Shown: positions 14,812 through 24,050 of the stretch, one piece after another
Layout: every line of letters starts with the position of its first letter
Position numbering within the stretch: the stretch's first letter is position 1
DNA from: an uncultured Porphyromonadaceae bacterium
GTDB taxonomy: Bacteria; Bacteroidota; Bacteroidia; Bacteroidales; Muribaculaceae
Assembly (NCBI GenBank): GCA_947174995.1
Contig: CAMWLC010000008.1
Coordinates: 1 to 64,000 of the forward strand
Direction: 5' to 3'
Length of the DNA: 64,000 bases
The notes under the pieces: generated by a model
What the model saw: only the letters and a program-made list of their open reading frames with translations
Told to the model about the DNA's origin: nothing
Database searches by the model: none
Program-made: the position numbers and the translations under genes

Positions 14812-17800
14812 ATGAGAAAACTGTTTTTAATCCTGATGACGCTGATGGCGTGCACCTGGAGCCTTGCGGCCCAGACGCGCACCTATCACGGCACGATTGT
14901 TGACGCAGCCAACAACGAGCCGCTGATCGGCGCCACCGTGATGCCCGTCGGAGGCGGCAACGGAACGGCCGCCGACATCGAGGGCAACTTCACAATCACT
15001 GTTCCCTCGAATGTGAAGAAAGCAACATTCTCTTATGTGGGCTACAACACGCAGACACTTGATCTGCGCGACGGTATGACCGTCAAGCTCGCCGGCGGCG
15101 ACACCACCCTCGACAACGTCGTGGTGGTCGCATACGGCCGTGCCACCAAGGAGTCTCTGACCGGCTCCGTGGCCGTGGTGGGTTCGCAGGAGATCGAAGA
15201 CCGCCCCATCACCTCCGTGACCTCCGCGCTCGAGGGTAACGCCCCCGGTGTACAGGTCAACACCGCAGTAGGCCCTCCGGGCACCGCTCCCCAGATCGCC
15301 ATCCGCGGCTTCAACTCCATCACCGGCAGTTCCACTCCTCTCTATGTAGTGGACGGCGTCCCCTTCGAGGGCTCCATCGCCGACCTCAACCCCGCCGACA
15401 TCGAGTCGATGTCCGTGCTCAAGGACGCCGCCTCCTCCGCACTTTACGGTAACCGCGGTGCCAACGGTGTCATCCTGATCACCACCAAGAAGGCCAAGAA
15501 AGTGGGCAAGGTGGACGTGACACTTCAGATGCGCCAGGGTATGTACAACCGCGGTCTGCCTTTCTATGACCGTCTCGACGTCAACGACTGGATGCAGGTG
15601 GCCTTCGACGCCAACGTCAACGGCCTCTGGACCCAGAACCAGATCAACGACCCGCTGGCTACCCGCCAGGAGGCCATCGACCTGATGCGCAACGGCGGCT
15701 TCATGACGCAGTATGCACGCCTGAACCTCTTCGGCGGCGTGGACGCAGAGGGCAACCCCATCGGCACTGCCGACAATGACCTCTTCGACGAGAACGGCAA
15801 GTTCTTCGGCGGCACCATGCTTCCCGGCTATCAGGGAGACCGCGACTGGTGGAAGATAATCTCCCGCAGCGGCCACCGTCAGGAATACACCGTCAACGCG
15901 GCTGCCGCAGGTGAGAAATACAATGTATTCGCCTCCGCAGGCTACCTGAAGGAGAACGGCTATATGCTCATGACCGACTTCGAGCGTTTCAACGGCCGTA
16001 TCAACGCCAACTTCAACCCAGTAAGCTACCTCAAGTTCGGCTTCAACCTGGCCGCCACAGCCCAGGAGTCGCAGACAAACGCCAGCGGCGAGTATGAAGG
16101 AGCTGCCAACAACCCCTTCCTCACCATGTTCATGGCGCCCATCTATCCCTACTATGCGCATGACGAGGCCGGCAACATCATCTACGAGGACAACGTGCCC
16201 CAGTGGAACACGGCCGGATACCTCAACGGCACCAACGTAGCCGCCACCATGCGTCTCGACAACCAGAACAACTCCGCCACCGTAATCGACGGTACGGCAT
16301 ACGCGACAGCCGTGATCCCCTACGGCTTCGAGCTGACCTTCCGCGGCAACATGCACCGCGACAAGACCCACTCCACCTCCTACATGAACAACGTCATGGG
16401 ATCCGGACGCGGCATCGGTCTGCTCTCCAACGGCTACGGCAACTACAAGAACCACACTTTCCAGCAGATGCTCGAATGGAACCATGATTACGGTCTCCAT
16501 CACGTTGACGTGCTGCTCGACCATGAGAACTTCGAGTACTACTCCGACGGGGCCAGCATCACCGTCCGCGGCCAGAACTTCGAGAATATGCTCACCCTGG
16601 GCAACTTCAACGAGGCCGACGCCCCCACGGAGAGCGTGGCCATGCTCCGCAGCGAGTCCTATCTGGGCCGTGTGCGCTACAACTACGATAACCGCTACTT
16701 CGGTGAGGTCAGCCTCCGCCGCGACGGAAGCTCCCGCTTCGCCAAGGGTCATCGTTGGGGTACGTTCTGGTCGATCGGCGGAAGCTGGATCATCAACCAG
16801 GAGAAATGGATGCGCAACGTGAACTGGGTGGACTACCTCAAGCTCCGCGCCGCCTACGGTTCCGTAGGTAACGACGCCACCGCCGGTGCATACGCCTACT
16901 ATCCCCTCTACGGCACGATTCCCTATCTCAACATCAAGGGCCTTCTCCCCGTACAGCTCGCATCTGACAACGTGGTGTGGGAGTCCACCAAGACCTTCGA
17001 CATCGCCCTCGAGGGTAACCTCTGGAGAAAGTTCAACTTCAGCGTAGGCTTCTTCCACAAGCTCAATGACGACCTTCTCTATGACGTTACACGTCCCGCA
17101 TCGGCAGGTATGCTTGCCAACACCGGCAGCCTTCCCACGCTCCTGATGAACGTAGGCTCCATGCAGAACGTAGGCTGGGAAATCTCTCTCGGATACACCA
17201 TCCTTGACTCCCGCGACTGGTTCTGGGATGTACACGTGGACGCCACCACCTACAAGAACAAGATCCGTCACCTCCCCAACGGTCGCGACATCGTGGGCCA
17301 GGCTCTCTTCCAGGGCCACAGCATGGGCACGCTCTACAACTATGTGTGGGCCGGTGTCGACCTGAACAACGGTCGCTCCCTCTATGAGCTCAACGCCGAC
17401 TCCCCCGACTTCTGGACGTATGGCGAAGACGGCAAGATCAGTGAGAAGCTCACCCGCGCCGCCTACGAGACCATGCTTGCGGCAGGTATGGAGGCAGGCT
17501 CCATCGTGGAAATCGACGGCAAGCTCTACTCCTACGAGACCCAGTATGCTTCACGTCAGATCATCGGCAAGTCCCTGCCCGATGTATACGGCTCGCTGAG
17601 CACCAACCTCCGCTGGAAAAACCTCTCGCTCGGCATCCTCTTCACGTACAGTCTCGGAGGCAAGACCTACGACAACAACTACGTAAGCCTCATGGGCGTC
17701 GGCCAGGCTGCCACAGCCCTCCACAAGGACCTGCTCAAGTCCTGGACGGGCCGCCCCGAATGGGTAGGCGAGGACCAGCACGTCATTGATCCCAACGGCA

Positions 17801-18090
17801 TCCCCGAGCTCAACAGCGAGAACGAGAAGTACAACAACGCTGCCTCCAGCCGCTGGTACACCTCCAAGAGCTATCTCTATCTGAAGAACATCAACCTCAA
17901 CTATGACATGCCCCGCAAGTGGGTTGATGCCATGAAGATGACCAAGCTCTCCCTGGGATGCTCCATCGACAACCTCTTCCTCGTATCCAGCCGCAAGGGT
18001 CTGAACCCGAGCTACGGCTTCGGTTCCGGCCAGTCTGCCACCTACGTGCCCTCACGCGTGTTCTCCTTCTCCGTGACCGCACAGTTCTGA
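14812..18090 (+). CDS. SusC-family TonB-dependent outer-membrane receptor
   Basis: A 1092-residue SusC/RagA-type transporter. A signal peptide covers residues 1-20 (ending SLAAQ). A carboxypeptidase-regulatory-like beta domain follows (about 24-95, with GTIVDAANNEPLIGATVM and FSYVGYNTQTL). The plug domain (about 100-225) contains VVVVAYGRATKESLTGSVAVV, APQIAIRGFNSI, LYVVDGVPFEG and ALYGNRGANGVILITTK. The remainder is a beta-barrel ending in FSFSVTAQF with terminal Phe. It imports a nutrient captured by its SusD partner using energy from TonB. No glycoside hydrolase, sulfatase or sigma/anti-sigma gene is next to it, so the substrate cannot be inferred from context. Confidence 0.95.
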   Translation: MRKLFLILMTLMACTWSLAAQTRTYHGTIVDAANNEPLIGATVMPVGGGNGTAADIEGNFTITVPSNVKKATFSYVGYNTQTLDLRDGMTVKLAGGDTTLDNVVVVAYGRATKESLTGSVAVVGSQEIEDRPITSVTSALEGNAPGVQVNTAVGPPGTAPQIAIRGFNSITGSSTPLYVVDGVPFEGSIADLNPADIESMSVLKDAASSALYGNRGANGVILITTKKAKKVGKVDVTLQMRQGMYNRGLPFYDRLDVNDWMQVAFDANVNGLWTQNQINDPLATRQEAIDLMRNGGFMTQYARLNLFGGVDAEGNPIGTADNDLFDENGKFFGGTMLPGYQGDRDWWKIISRSGHRQEYTVNAAAAGEKYNVFASAGYLKENGYMLMTDFERFNGRINANFNPVSYLKFGFNLAATAQESQTNASGEYEGAANNPFLTMFMAPIYPYYAHDEAGNIIYEDNVPQWNTAGYLNGTNVAATMRLDNQNNSATVIDGTAYATAVIPYGFELTFRGNMHRDKTHSTSYMNNVMGSGRGIGLLSNGYGNYKNHTFQQMLEWNHDYGLHHVDVLLDHENFEYYSDGASITVRGQNFENMLTLGNFNEADAPTESVAMLRSESYLGRVRYNYDNRYFGEVSLRRDGSSRFAKGHRWGTFWSIGGSWIINQEKWMRNVNWVDYLKLRAAYGSVGNDATAGAYAYYPLYGTIPYLNIKGLLPVQLASDNVVWESTKTFDIALEGNLWRKFNFSVGFFHKLNDDLLYDVTRPASAGMLANTGSLPTLLMNVGSMQNVGWEISLGYTILDSRDWFWDVHVDATTYKNKIRHLPNGRDIVGQALFQGHSMGTLYNYVWAGVDLNNGRSLYELNADSPDFWTYGEDGKISEKLTRAAYETMLAAGMEAGSIVEIDGKLYSYETQYASRQIIGKSLPDVYGSLSTNLRWKNLSLGILFTYSLGGKTYDNNYVSLMGVGQAATALHKDLLKSWTGRPEWVGEDQHVIDPNGIPELNSENEKYNNAASSRWYTSKSYLYLKNINLNYDMPRKWVDAMKMTKLSLGCSIDNLFLVSSRKGLNPSYGFGSGQSATYVPSRVFSFSVTAQF

Positions 18091-18130
18091 TGCTGACAGG
18101 ATATAAAACCAACTTAACACAGCCTATTCA

Positions 18131-19849
18131 ATGAAAAAGAATATAATAATCAACGGAATTGCCGGCTGTCTGCTCCTCGGTGGAGCGGCATCCTGCGCCG
18201 ATGACTATCTGGATCTTGCTCCTGTCACCAGCGTGAGCACCGACATGATCCACACTTCCATCGAGGGTGCCGAGAATGCTGTTACCGGTCTCTACCGCTC
18301 GATGTACATGCAGTACGGTGACTGGGATGCCAACAACCGTTTCGTCAACGGCGAGGCATGGATGATGACCTTCTACGGCGACGTCTTCAGCCCCGACGCC
18401 TTCTACAACATCTGGGCCCCCTTCGGCGTGCAGATGTACGGATGGAGCGTTATCAACGACAAGGACACCTGGATTCCCGGCCGCATGTGGAGCTACTGCT
18501 ACAACCTCATCAACCAGGCCAATCAGATCCTCGTTGGCATCGACACGATGAACAGCGGCACCGAACAGCGCCGCCAGGCCGTCAAGGCCCAGGCCCTGAC
18601 CATGCGTGCCCATGCCTATATCCACCTGCTTCAGCTCTATGCTCCGCGCTGGGAAGACTCCGAGAACGGCAGCAAGAAGGTGCTGGTACTCCGCACCGTG
18701 CCCGGTGACGGCGACATGGGCCTCAGCACCCAGGCCGAGGCGATGGAGCTTGTCTATTCCGACCTTGAGGAGGCCATCCGCCTCTTTGAGGATAGCCGCT
18801 TCAGCCGCCAGGGCAAGTATGCCGTCGACAAGTCCGTGGCCCAGGGTCTCTTCGCCCGCGCCGCCATGATGAAGAACGACTGGCAGAAGGCCTACGACAT
18901 GGCCAAGGCAGCCCGCAGCGGATATGCCATCATGAGCTCCGACACTTATAAGGCCGGTTTCGTGGACGAGACCACCGAGTCGATGTGGAACAACCCCCTC
19001 GATCCGCAGTGGATGTACTACTACTCATGGGGTTCGATCTACTCCACCACCGGCGTATATGCATGCTACGGCGCAGGTTTCGGCGCCGGCTCCATGAGCT
19101 ACGACCTCTATAAGCAGATGGATGCCAATGACGTGCGTCGCGAGCTTTACTTCATGCCTGACAAGAGCCTGCGTCGTCCTCTGACCTCGGCCTCCTTCTG
19201 GAACGCCTCCATCATCGACGAGACGACCATGAACCTTAACGGCAAGAACGCCAACATGAATATCTCGCTCGAGGCTTTCGGCAACAAGGTGAATCCCGAT
19301 CCCAACCGTTTCGTGGTGCCTTACAGCAACGAGGCCGGCACGAAGCTCGACGCCAGCGTGATCGTACCCTTCGGAGCGCAGTACAAGTTCTGGGGTGAGG
19401 GTATCTACGCCATCCAGTGCTTCCCCTTCATGCGTGCCTCCGAGATGGCCCTGTATGAGGCCGAGGCAGCCTACCGCCTGGGCAAGATCGCCGAGGCACA
19501 GGCCGCGCTCACGGACGTCAACTCCAACCGTATCGCCAACTACACCTGCACCTCCACCGGCCAGGCCCTGATGGACGAGATCATGTTCACCAGCAGAGTC
19601 GAGCTCTGGGGCGAGGGTCACACCTGGATCAACATGAAGCGCTGGAATGTCAGCGCCGTGCGTCGTCCCTGGGTGGCCGGCGACGTGGAGTCCAACAACG
19701 TCCCCGCGCAGTTCCAGATCAACAAGTCCGCCTCCGACAACCGCGGATGGGTCTACACCATCCCTCGCGTCGAGCTTGACTACAACCACGCCATCCGCAT
19801 AGACGAAGTGGTGGGCCTCATAGCCAAGGAACCCAGCAAAGAAGAATAA
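18131..19849 (+). CDS. SusD-family surface lipoprotein
   Basis: A 572-residue lipoprotein (lipobox GGAASC at about residues 18-23). The SusD/RagB fold is visible in the TPR-like helices: SIEGAENAVTGLYRSMY, RAHAYIHLLQLYAPRWED, EAMELVYSDLEEAIRLFE, and the C-terminal SEMALYEAEAAYRLGKIAEAQAALTDVNSNR followed by ELWGEGHTWINMKRW. It caps the SusC-type barrel and binds its ligand at the cell surface. It begins 40 bp after susC with no promoter or terminator between, so both form one operon that ends at the terminator near 19890. Confidence 0.95.
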   Translation: MKKNIIINGIAGCLLLGGAASCADDYLDLAPVTSVSTDMIHTSIEGAENAVTGLYRSMYMQYGDWDANNRFVNGEAWMMTFYGDVFSPDAFYNIWAPFGVQMYGWSVINDKDTWIPGRMWSYCYNLINQANQILVGIDTMNSGTEQRRQAVKAQALTMRAHAYIHLLQLYAPRWEDSENGSKKVLVLRTVPGDGDMGLSTQAEAMELVYSDLEEAIRLFEDSRFSRQGKYAVDKSVAQGLFARAAMMKNDWQKAYDMAKAARSGYAIMSSDTYKAGFVDETTESMWNNPLDPQWMYYYSWGSIYSTTGVYACYGAGFGAGSMSYDLYKQMDANDVRRELYFMPDKSLRRPLTSASFWNASIIDETTMNLNGKNANMNISLEAFGNKVNPDPNRFVVPYSNEAGTKLDASVIVPFGAQYKFWGEGIYAIQCFPFMRASEMALYEAEAAYRLGKIAEAQAALTDVNSNRIANYTCTSTGQALMDEIMFTSRVELWGEGHTWINMKRWNVSAVRRPWVAGDVESNNVPAQFQINKSASDNRGWVYTIPRVELDYNHAIRIDEVVGLIAKEPSKEE

Positions 19850-19877
19850 AAACAGTTTTCGTATCATTCTTATAAAG

Positions 19878-19918
19878 GTCCGGCCGTCCCCGTGAGGGGA
19901 GGGCCGGACTGCTTTTTA
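19878..19918 (+). terminator. Terminator of the SusC/SusD operon
   Basis: Arms GTCCGGCC and GGCCGGAC, continued by CCCC/GGGG around GTGA, followed by GCTTTTTATA. Confidence 0.88.
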
Positions 19919-19959
19919 TAGTTGTAGAGCATAAAACTTAAAAAAATCTGTCAAATGTT

Positions 19960-19989
19960 TTTGTATATAAAAAATTATTGTTTACTTTG
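19960..19989 (+). promoter_or_regulatory. Promoter of the secreted protein gene
   Basis: TTTG (19960-19963), an 18-bp spacer and TTACTTTG (19982-19989) followed by C match the Bacteroidales consensus with one mismatch. The predicted start is about 27 bp before the ATG at 20023. Confidence 0.7.
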
Positions 19990-20022
19990 CGGCCATATTC
20001 AATCACTCTAACCATCACCAAA

Positions 20023-21738
20023 ATGAAGAAAATACTTACTCTTCTGACCATGGGGCTGCTGACGGCGGCCTCCGCGAGCGCGGTAGTTATGCCGGAGTTC
20101 GCAGGCAAGGGGATGTCTTTCAGTCTCACTCCCGAAGCCCAGCAGATGAACCGCGAGGCATTTGCCAGCCTTGCTGCTGACATTGAAGCCGGAGTCGTTT
20201 CTCCCGGCACGATGCAGAAAATCTGGCAGGACCGCAACGGAAACGTGTATGACGCGCGTTTCAACATGATGAGCGCCCCTCTGTGCGAGCAGCTCGTCTT
20301 CACCGATGACAAGGGACAGCCGGTTCAGTTCACCTTTGATGAACTCCCCTTCTACTGGGTGAACTATATCATGTATCAATATGACAAGACCGGCGCACGC
20401 GTGGGTATCTACAACCAGGCTCTCTCCTGGCCTTCCATGTATGTCTACGACCAGATCTTCACTTGGGATGGTCCCGTGACTTCGGATAATATGATACCCA
20501 TCGAGGACCGGGATTTCAAGGCCGTGCCTTTCGACGTGATGGCCAACCCGTATATTTTCCCCTACGGAGCCGAGCAGACGCGCACCTTCACAGAAAGCAT
20601 GAACGTATGGCCGGAATTCAACCAGCAGAACACGGCATTCCAGACGTTCGGTCTGCTTCCCACCGAAATGCTCGGCATCCAGAGTTCTTACCAGAACACG
20701 CTCTGCTTCACCAGCCTCAGCGGTGCAGCCTCCAACCTGACCTTCAACTACTACGACAAGGCCGAGCAGGTTGCATCCATCACCAACAACATCTACCTCA
20801 ACGTCGGTGGTATCAACCGTGCCATCCGTCCCGAATATGAGGGTGGTATCACGGTGATGGGCTTCGAACCTGCGAATCTCAGCTGGAACGCCGGTGAGAT
20901 CCATGTGTTCAATCTCGGTGTGACGGGCAGCGATGAGCTCGGTGAACTCAACTACTATCCCGAGGAGTGGGGTCCCCTCCAGGCTTACCGCATCTATATC
21001 CCGGGCGAGTATATGAACATCTTCCCCAACGTTCCCAACTCTCCCATCAAAGATGAAAACATCGGCATCGGCTGGAAGGAGGGCATTGACGCCCAGAATG
21101 AATCTTTCGAGAACATAAACTATGCTTTCACCACTGTCTACAGCGCAGTGGACGCCGAGCCCACGAACAGCGTATGGCATCTCGTACTCGGTCAAGAGGC
21201 ATACGATGCAGAATTCGATGAGTGGTACTACTCAATCAAGCCCGAGGCCGGTACCTTCGTGCAGAACGGCTGGACTTTCGACTGGAGCCAGGTTGACGGC
21301 TGCCTGATGTACTATCATCAGTTCCCCTTCACTCCCAACACCAAGGATTCCCAGATCTTCATCGGCTCCACCGAGGGTGCAGGTCTGATGATCAACGATG
21401 GTGACAACACTACCTTCACTGCCATCACCAAGCAGGATGTGGTTTACCACTACGATCCCCAGAACATCAGCAACACCAAACTCATCCCCGCAGTAGGCGA
21501 CATCAAGGTTGAGTCCGGCGTGAAGGAAGTTCTCGCGGAGGGTAACTTCAACGTATCCGCACGCAACGGCGCCATCAACGTCGTAGCCGGTGAGAACGGC
21601 CGCGTGGCCATCTACTCCGTCAACGGCCAGCTCGTGAAGAGCGTTGACGCCAAGGCAGGCCAGACCGTAAGCATCGAGGCTGCCAAGGGTCTCTACGTGG
21701 TGAAAGCCGGCAAGAAGGCCGTGAAGGTTGTGCTCTGA
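20023..21738 (+). CDS. Secreted protein with T9SS-type-A-like C-terminal domain
   Basis: A 571-residue protein with a classical signal peptide (MKKILTLLTMGLLTAASASA). Most of the body is beta-rich and unrecognised. The last ~70 residues resemble a type IX secretion sorting domain: FNVSARNGAINV, then GRVAIYSVNGQLVKSVDAKAGQTVSIEAAKGLYVVKAGKKAVKVVL. Such tails direct proteins to the cell surface in Bacteroidetes that have the machinery. It has its own promoter and a terminator separates it from susCD, so it is a separate unit that may still serve the same surface system. The ATG at 20023 is chosen over an upstream in-frame codon because the promoter lies between them. Confidence 0.8.
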   Translation: MKKILTLLTMGLLTAASASAVVMPEFAGKGMSFSLTPEAQQMNREAFASLAADIEAGVVSPGTMQKIWQDRNGNVYDARFNMMSAPLCEQLVFTDDKGQPVQFTFDELPFYWVNYIMYQYDKTGARVGIYNQALSWPSMYVYDQIFTWDGPVTSDNMIPIEDRDFKAVPFDVMANPYIFPYGAEQTRTFTESMNVWPEFNQQNTAFQTFGLLPTEMLGIQSSYQNTLCFTSLSGAASNLTFNYYDKAEQVASITNNIYLNVGGINRAIRPEYEGGITVMGFEPANLSWNAGEIHVFNLGVTGSDELGELNYYPEEWGPLQAYRIYIPGEYMNIFPNVPNSPIKDENIGIGWKEGIDAQNESFENINYAFTTVYSAVDAEPTNSVWHLVLGQEAYDAEFDEWYYSIKPEAGTFVQNGWTFDWSQVDGCLMYYHQFPFTPNTKDSQIFIGSTEGAGLMINDGDNTTFTAITKQDVVYHYDPQNISNTKLIPAVGDIKVESGVKEVLAEGNFNVSARNGAINVVAGENGRVAIYSVNGQLVKSVDAKAGQTVSIEAAKGLYVVKAGKKAVKVVL

Positions 21739-21782
21739 TTTTCCGGAATCTGATTACGCACCAATATTCATCCCCATAATGA

Positions 21783-21822
21783 CCGAGGGTGTGGCGGACG
21801 GGATGTCCGGCCGCACCCTCGG
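21783..21822 (+). other. Long imperfect hairpin between two genes
   Basis: Arms CCGAGGGTGTGGC and GCCGCACCCTCGG (one G-U pair), extended by GGAC/GTCC around GGGAT with one bulged G, make a stem of about 17 bp. No T-run follows. It may end the preceding transcript by another route, stabilise its 3' end or act in the leader of the response-regulator mRNA. Confidence 0.55.
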
Positions 21823-21847
21823 CATATACACCCCCACACTTTTCAAG

Positions 21848-22525
21848 ATGAAGAATTCAAGAATACTCGTCGTAGACGATGAAGAGACCCTCTGCGAGAC
21901 CCTGCAGCTCAAGCTCGAACTGGAGGGCTACGAGGTGGATGTGGCTTACAGCGCCGAGGAGGCCCTGCAGCTCGATCTCACCCGGTATGCCCTCATTCTC
22001 CTTGACGTGATGATGGAGAAGATCTCCGGCTTCGAGATGGCCCGCAAGATGCGAGCGAATCCCGCCACGGCCACTATACCCATCATCTTCTGCACCGCCC
22101 GCGACAGCGAGGACGACATGATTTCCGGCCTTCAGCTCGGCGCTGACGACTATATCCCCAAGCCCTATTCGCTGCGCAATGTGGTGGCTCGCATAGAGAG
22201 CGTGCTGAGGCGCACCAGCAAGCCCGCCAACGCCAATGTGATCACCTACGAGGGACTTGCCCTCGACCTTGCCCAGAAGACCTGTACTGTCGACGGCGAG
22301 GCCGTGCGTCTACCGCGCAAGGAGTTCGAGCTCCTCGCCCTGCTGATGGGAGAGAGGGGGAAAGTGTTCTCGCGCGAGGATATCCTCAAGGCCGTCTGGC
22401 CCGAGGAGGTGGTGGTGGTCAACCGCGTGGTGGATGTCAACATCACTCGTCTGCGCGGCAAGATAGGACGCTACGGCAAGATGATCGTGACGCGCAGCGG
22501 ATACGGTTACGGATTCATAGTCTGA
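21848..22525 (+). CDS. OmpR-family response regulator (RprY-like)
   Basis: A 225-residue DNA-binding response regulator. The receiver domain (1-115) has the acidic pair VVDDEE at 8-13, the phospho-acceptor Asp53 in LILLDVMM, the switch Thr in CTARD (about 83) and Lys105 in YIPKPYS. A winged-helix domain follows (about 125-225), with RLPRKEFELLALLM and NRVVDVNITRLRGKIG. It acts with the kinase gene 11 bp downstream. The arrangement and sequence resemble the Bacteroides RprY/RprX envelope-responsive pair, an inference from similarity. The upstream frame is open, but the conserved receiver begins at this ATG. Confidence 0.93.
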   Translation: MKNSRILVVDDEETLCETLQLKLELEGYEVDVAYSAEEALQLDLTRYALILLDVMMEKISGFEMARKMRANPATATIPIIFCTARDSEDDMISGLQLGADDYIPKPYSLRNVVARIESVLRRTSKPANANVITYEGLALDLAQKTCTVDGEAVRLPRKEFELLALLMGERGKVFSREDILKAVWPEEVVVVNRVVDVNITRLRGKIGRYGKMIVTRSGYGYGFIV

Positions 22526-22535
22526 GCGGCGGGGG

Positions 22536-24050
22536 ATGAGCAAAAACACTGAAAAATTCCGGCTCAGCTATTCCGCGCGCCTGATGGTCATGATCCTCGG
22601 GCTGTGCTGTATGCTCGTGGCCGTCTTCATGGTGTTTCAGTATGAGCGTGAAAATGAGTACGCCTCCCAGCTGCTCAACGCACGTCTTCAGCTGCTCAAC
22701 ACCACCATCCTCGACCATCTCGAAGACGGATACACGCCCGACCAATGGATTCCGGGTCTCGACCTCCCCTTCAAGTCACTGCGTATCACCCTGGTGGACA
22801 AGCAGAGCGGCGAGGCCGTCTACGACAATGTGGTCGAGAATATGCCGAAGCTAAACTATCTCACACTTCCCGAAATCAAGGCGGCGCTCGAAAATGAGGA
22901 CGGCAAGGCTTTCGTGAATTCTCTGGCCCCCTCCAATAACGAGCAGTATTTCTTCAGCACCCAGGTAGGCTCCACGATGATAGTACGCACGGGCGTGCCA
23001 CCCTTCTCGGTGAGTGTCGGGAAGTTTCTCGACGGCGACCGCACGTTTCTGTGGGTCATGGCTCTCGCCCTGGCGGTGGTGGGCGTGTTGACATGGTTTG
23101 CTACGCGTGCCATCGGAGGCACCATCAAGCGTCTCCAGAAGTTCGCGCGCGACGCCGAGGGGGGAGTGCGGATATATGACACCGAGGATTTCCCCAACGA
23201 TGAGTTGGGGTCCATAGCCCAGACAATAGTGCGCCTCTACGTGCGTCTTCAGCAGACCACGGCGGAGCGCGACCGCCAGCAGCTGATGCTGATGGAGGAG
23301 GAGGAGAACAAGCAGCGCATCAAGCGCGAACTGACCAACAATATCAATCACGAGCTCAAGACCCCCGTGGCCTCGGTGCAGGTGACTCTCGAGACCCTAA
23401 TAGACTATCCCGACCTTCCGGAGGAGAAACGTATGCAACTGTTGCTGCGGTGTGAGTCAAACGCCCGGCGTCTGGTGACGCTGCTGCGCGACATCTCGAC
23501 CATCACCCGCATGGACGACGGCAACTCCCTCATCGGACGCGAGGAAATAAATGTCTCGAAGGTGGTGGAGGATATCGTGGAGGACTCCACGCCCCGTGCC
23601 GCCGACAAGGGGATGAAGATCTACTGTACCCTCCCCCCGGTGGTCAACATCAAGGGAAACGCCGGGTTGCTGGAGTCGATTTTCAGAAATCTCATAGAGA
23701 ACGCGATAGCCTACTCGGGAGGCTCGAAACTCACCATCTCCATGCTTGAGGCGAGTCCGGAGATGTATACCATCATTGTGGCGGACAACGGCTCGGGCAT
23801 CGCCGAGGAGCATCTGCCGCGTCTGTTCGAGCGTTTCTACCGCATAGACAAGGGGCGCAGCCGCCAGATGGGTGGCACGGGTCTGGGTCTGGCCATCGTC
23901 AAGAATGCCGCGCAGTTTCACGGCGGCGACGTGACGGTCAGCAACCGCTCCACAGGGGGACTGGAGTTCATCATAACCTTCCCCAGGGAGGCTTTCATTG
24001 ACGAGGCCGGGGAGGAGGATGCTTCGTACGGGAAGGAAGATAAAATATGA
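22536..24050 (+). CDS. Sensor histidine kinase (RprX-like)
   Basis: A 504-residue membrane kinase. Transmembrane helices lie at about 15-35 and 170-192, flanking a periplasmic sensor of about 135 residues. A linker coiled coil (240-268) leads to the phospho-acceptor His272 in NNINHELKTPVAS. ATP-binding motifs follow: N box FRNLIENAIAYSG, G1 VADNGSGIAEEHLPRLFERFYRID, and G2 GGTGLGLAIVKNAA. It should autophosphorylate and signal to the adjacent regulator. The glycosyltransferase gene starts inside its stop codon, linking this signalling pair with envelope genes. Confidence 0.93.
   Translation: MSKNTEKFRLSYSARLMVMILGLCCMLVAVFMVFQYERENEYASQLLNARLQLLNTTILDHLEDGYTPDQWIPGLDLPFKSLRITLVDKQSGEAVYDNVVENMPKLNYLTLPEIKAALENEDGKAFVNSLAPSNNEQYFFSTQVGSTMIVRTGVPPFSVSVGKFLDGDRTFLWVMALALAVVGVLTWFATRAIGGTIKRLQKFARDAEGGVRIYDTEDFPNDELGSIAQTIVRLYVRLQQTTAERDRQQLMLMEEEENKQRIKRELTNNINHELKTPVASVQVTLETLIDYPDLPEEKRMQLLLRCESNARRLVTLLRDISTITRMDDGNSLIGREEINVSKVVEDIVEDSTPRAADKGMKIYCTLPPVVNIKGNAGLLESIFRNLIENAIAYSGGSKLTISMLEASPEMYTIIVADNGSGIAEEHLPRLFERFYRIDKGRSRQMGGTGLGLAIVKNAAQFHGGDVTVSNRSTGGLEFIITFPREAFIDEAGEEDASYGKEDKI

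Noticed and set aside
14827-17319. 830-codon open frame antisense to the SusC gene
   Set aside because: Long antisense frames arise from the GC-rich codon use of the real gene; the translation is Val/Gly/His-rich without any family pattern. The same applies to other long antisense frames such as 7565-9043 and 42297-44288.
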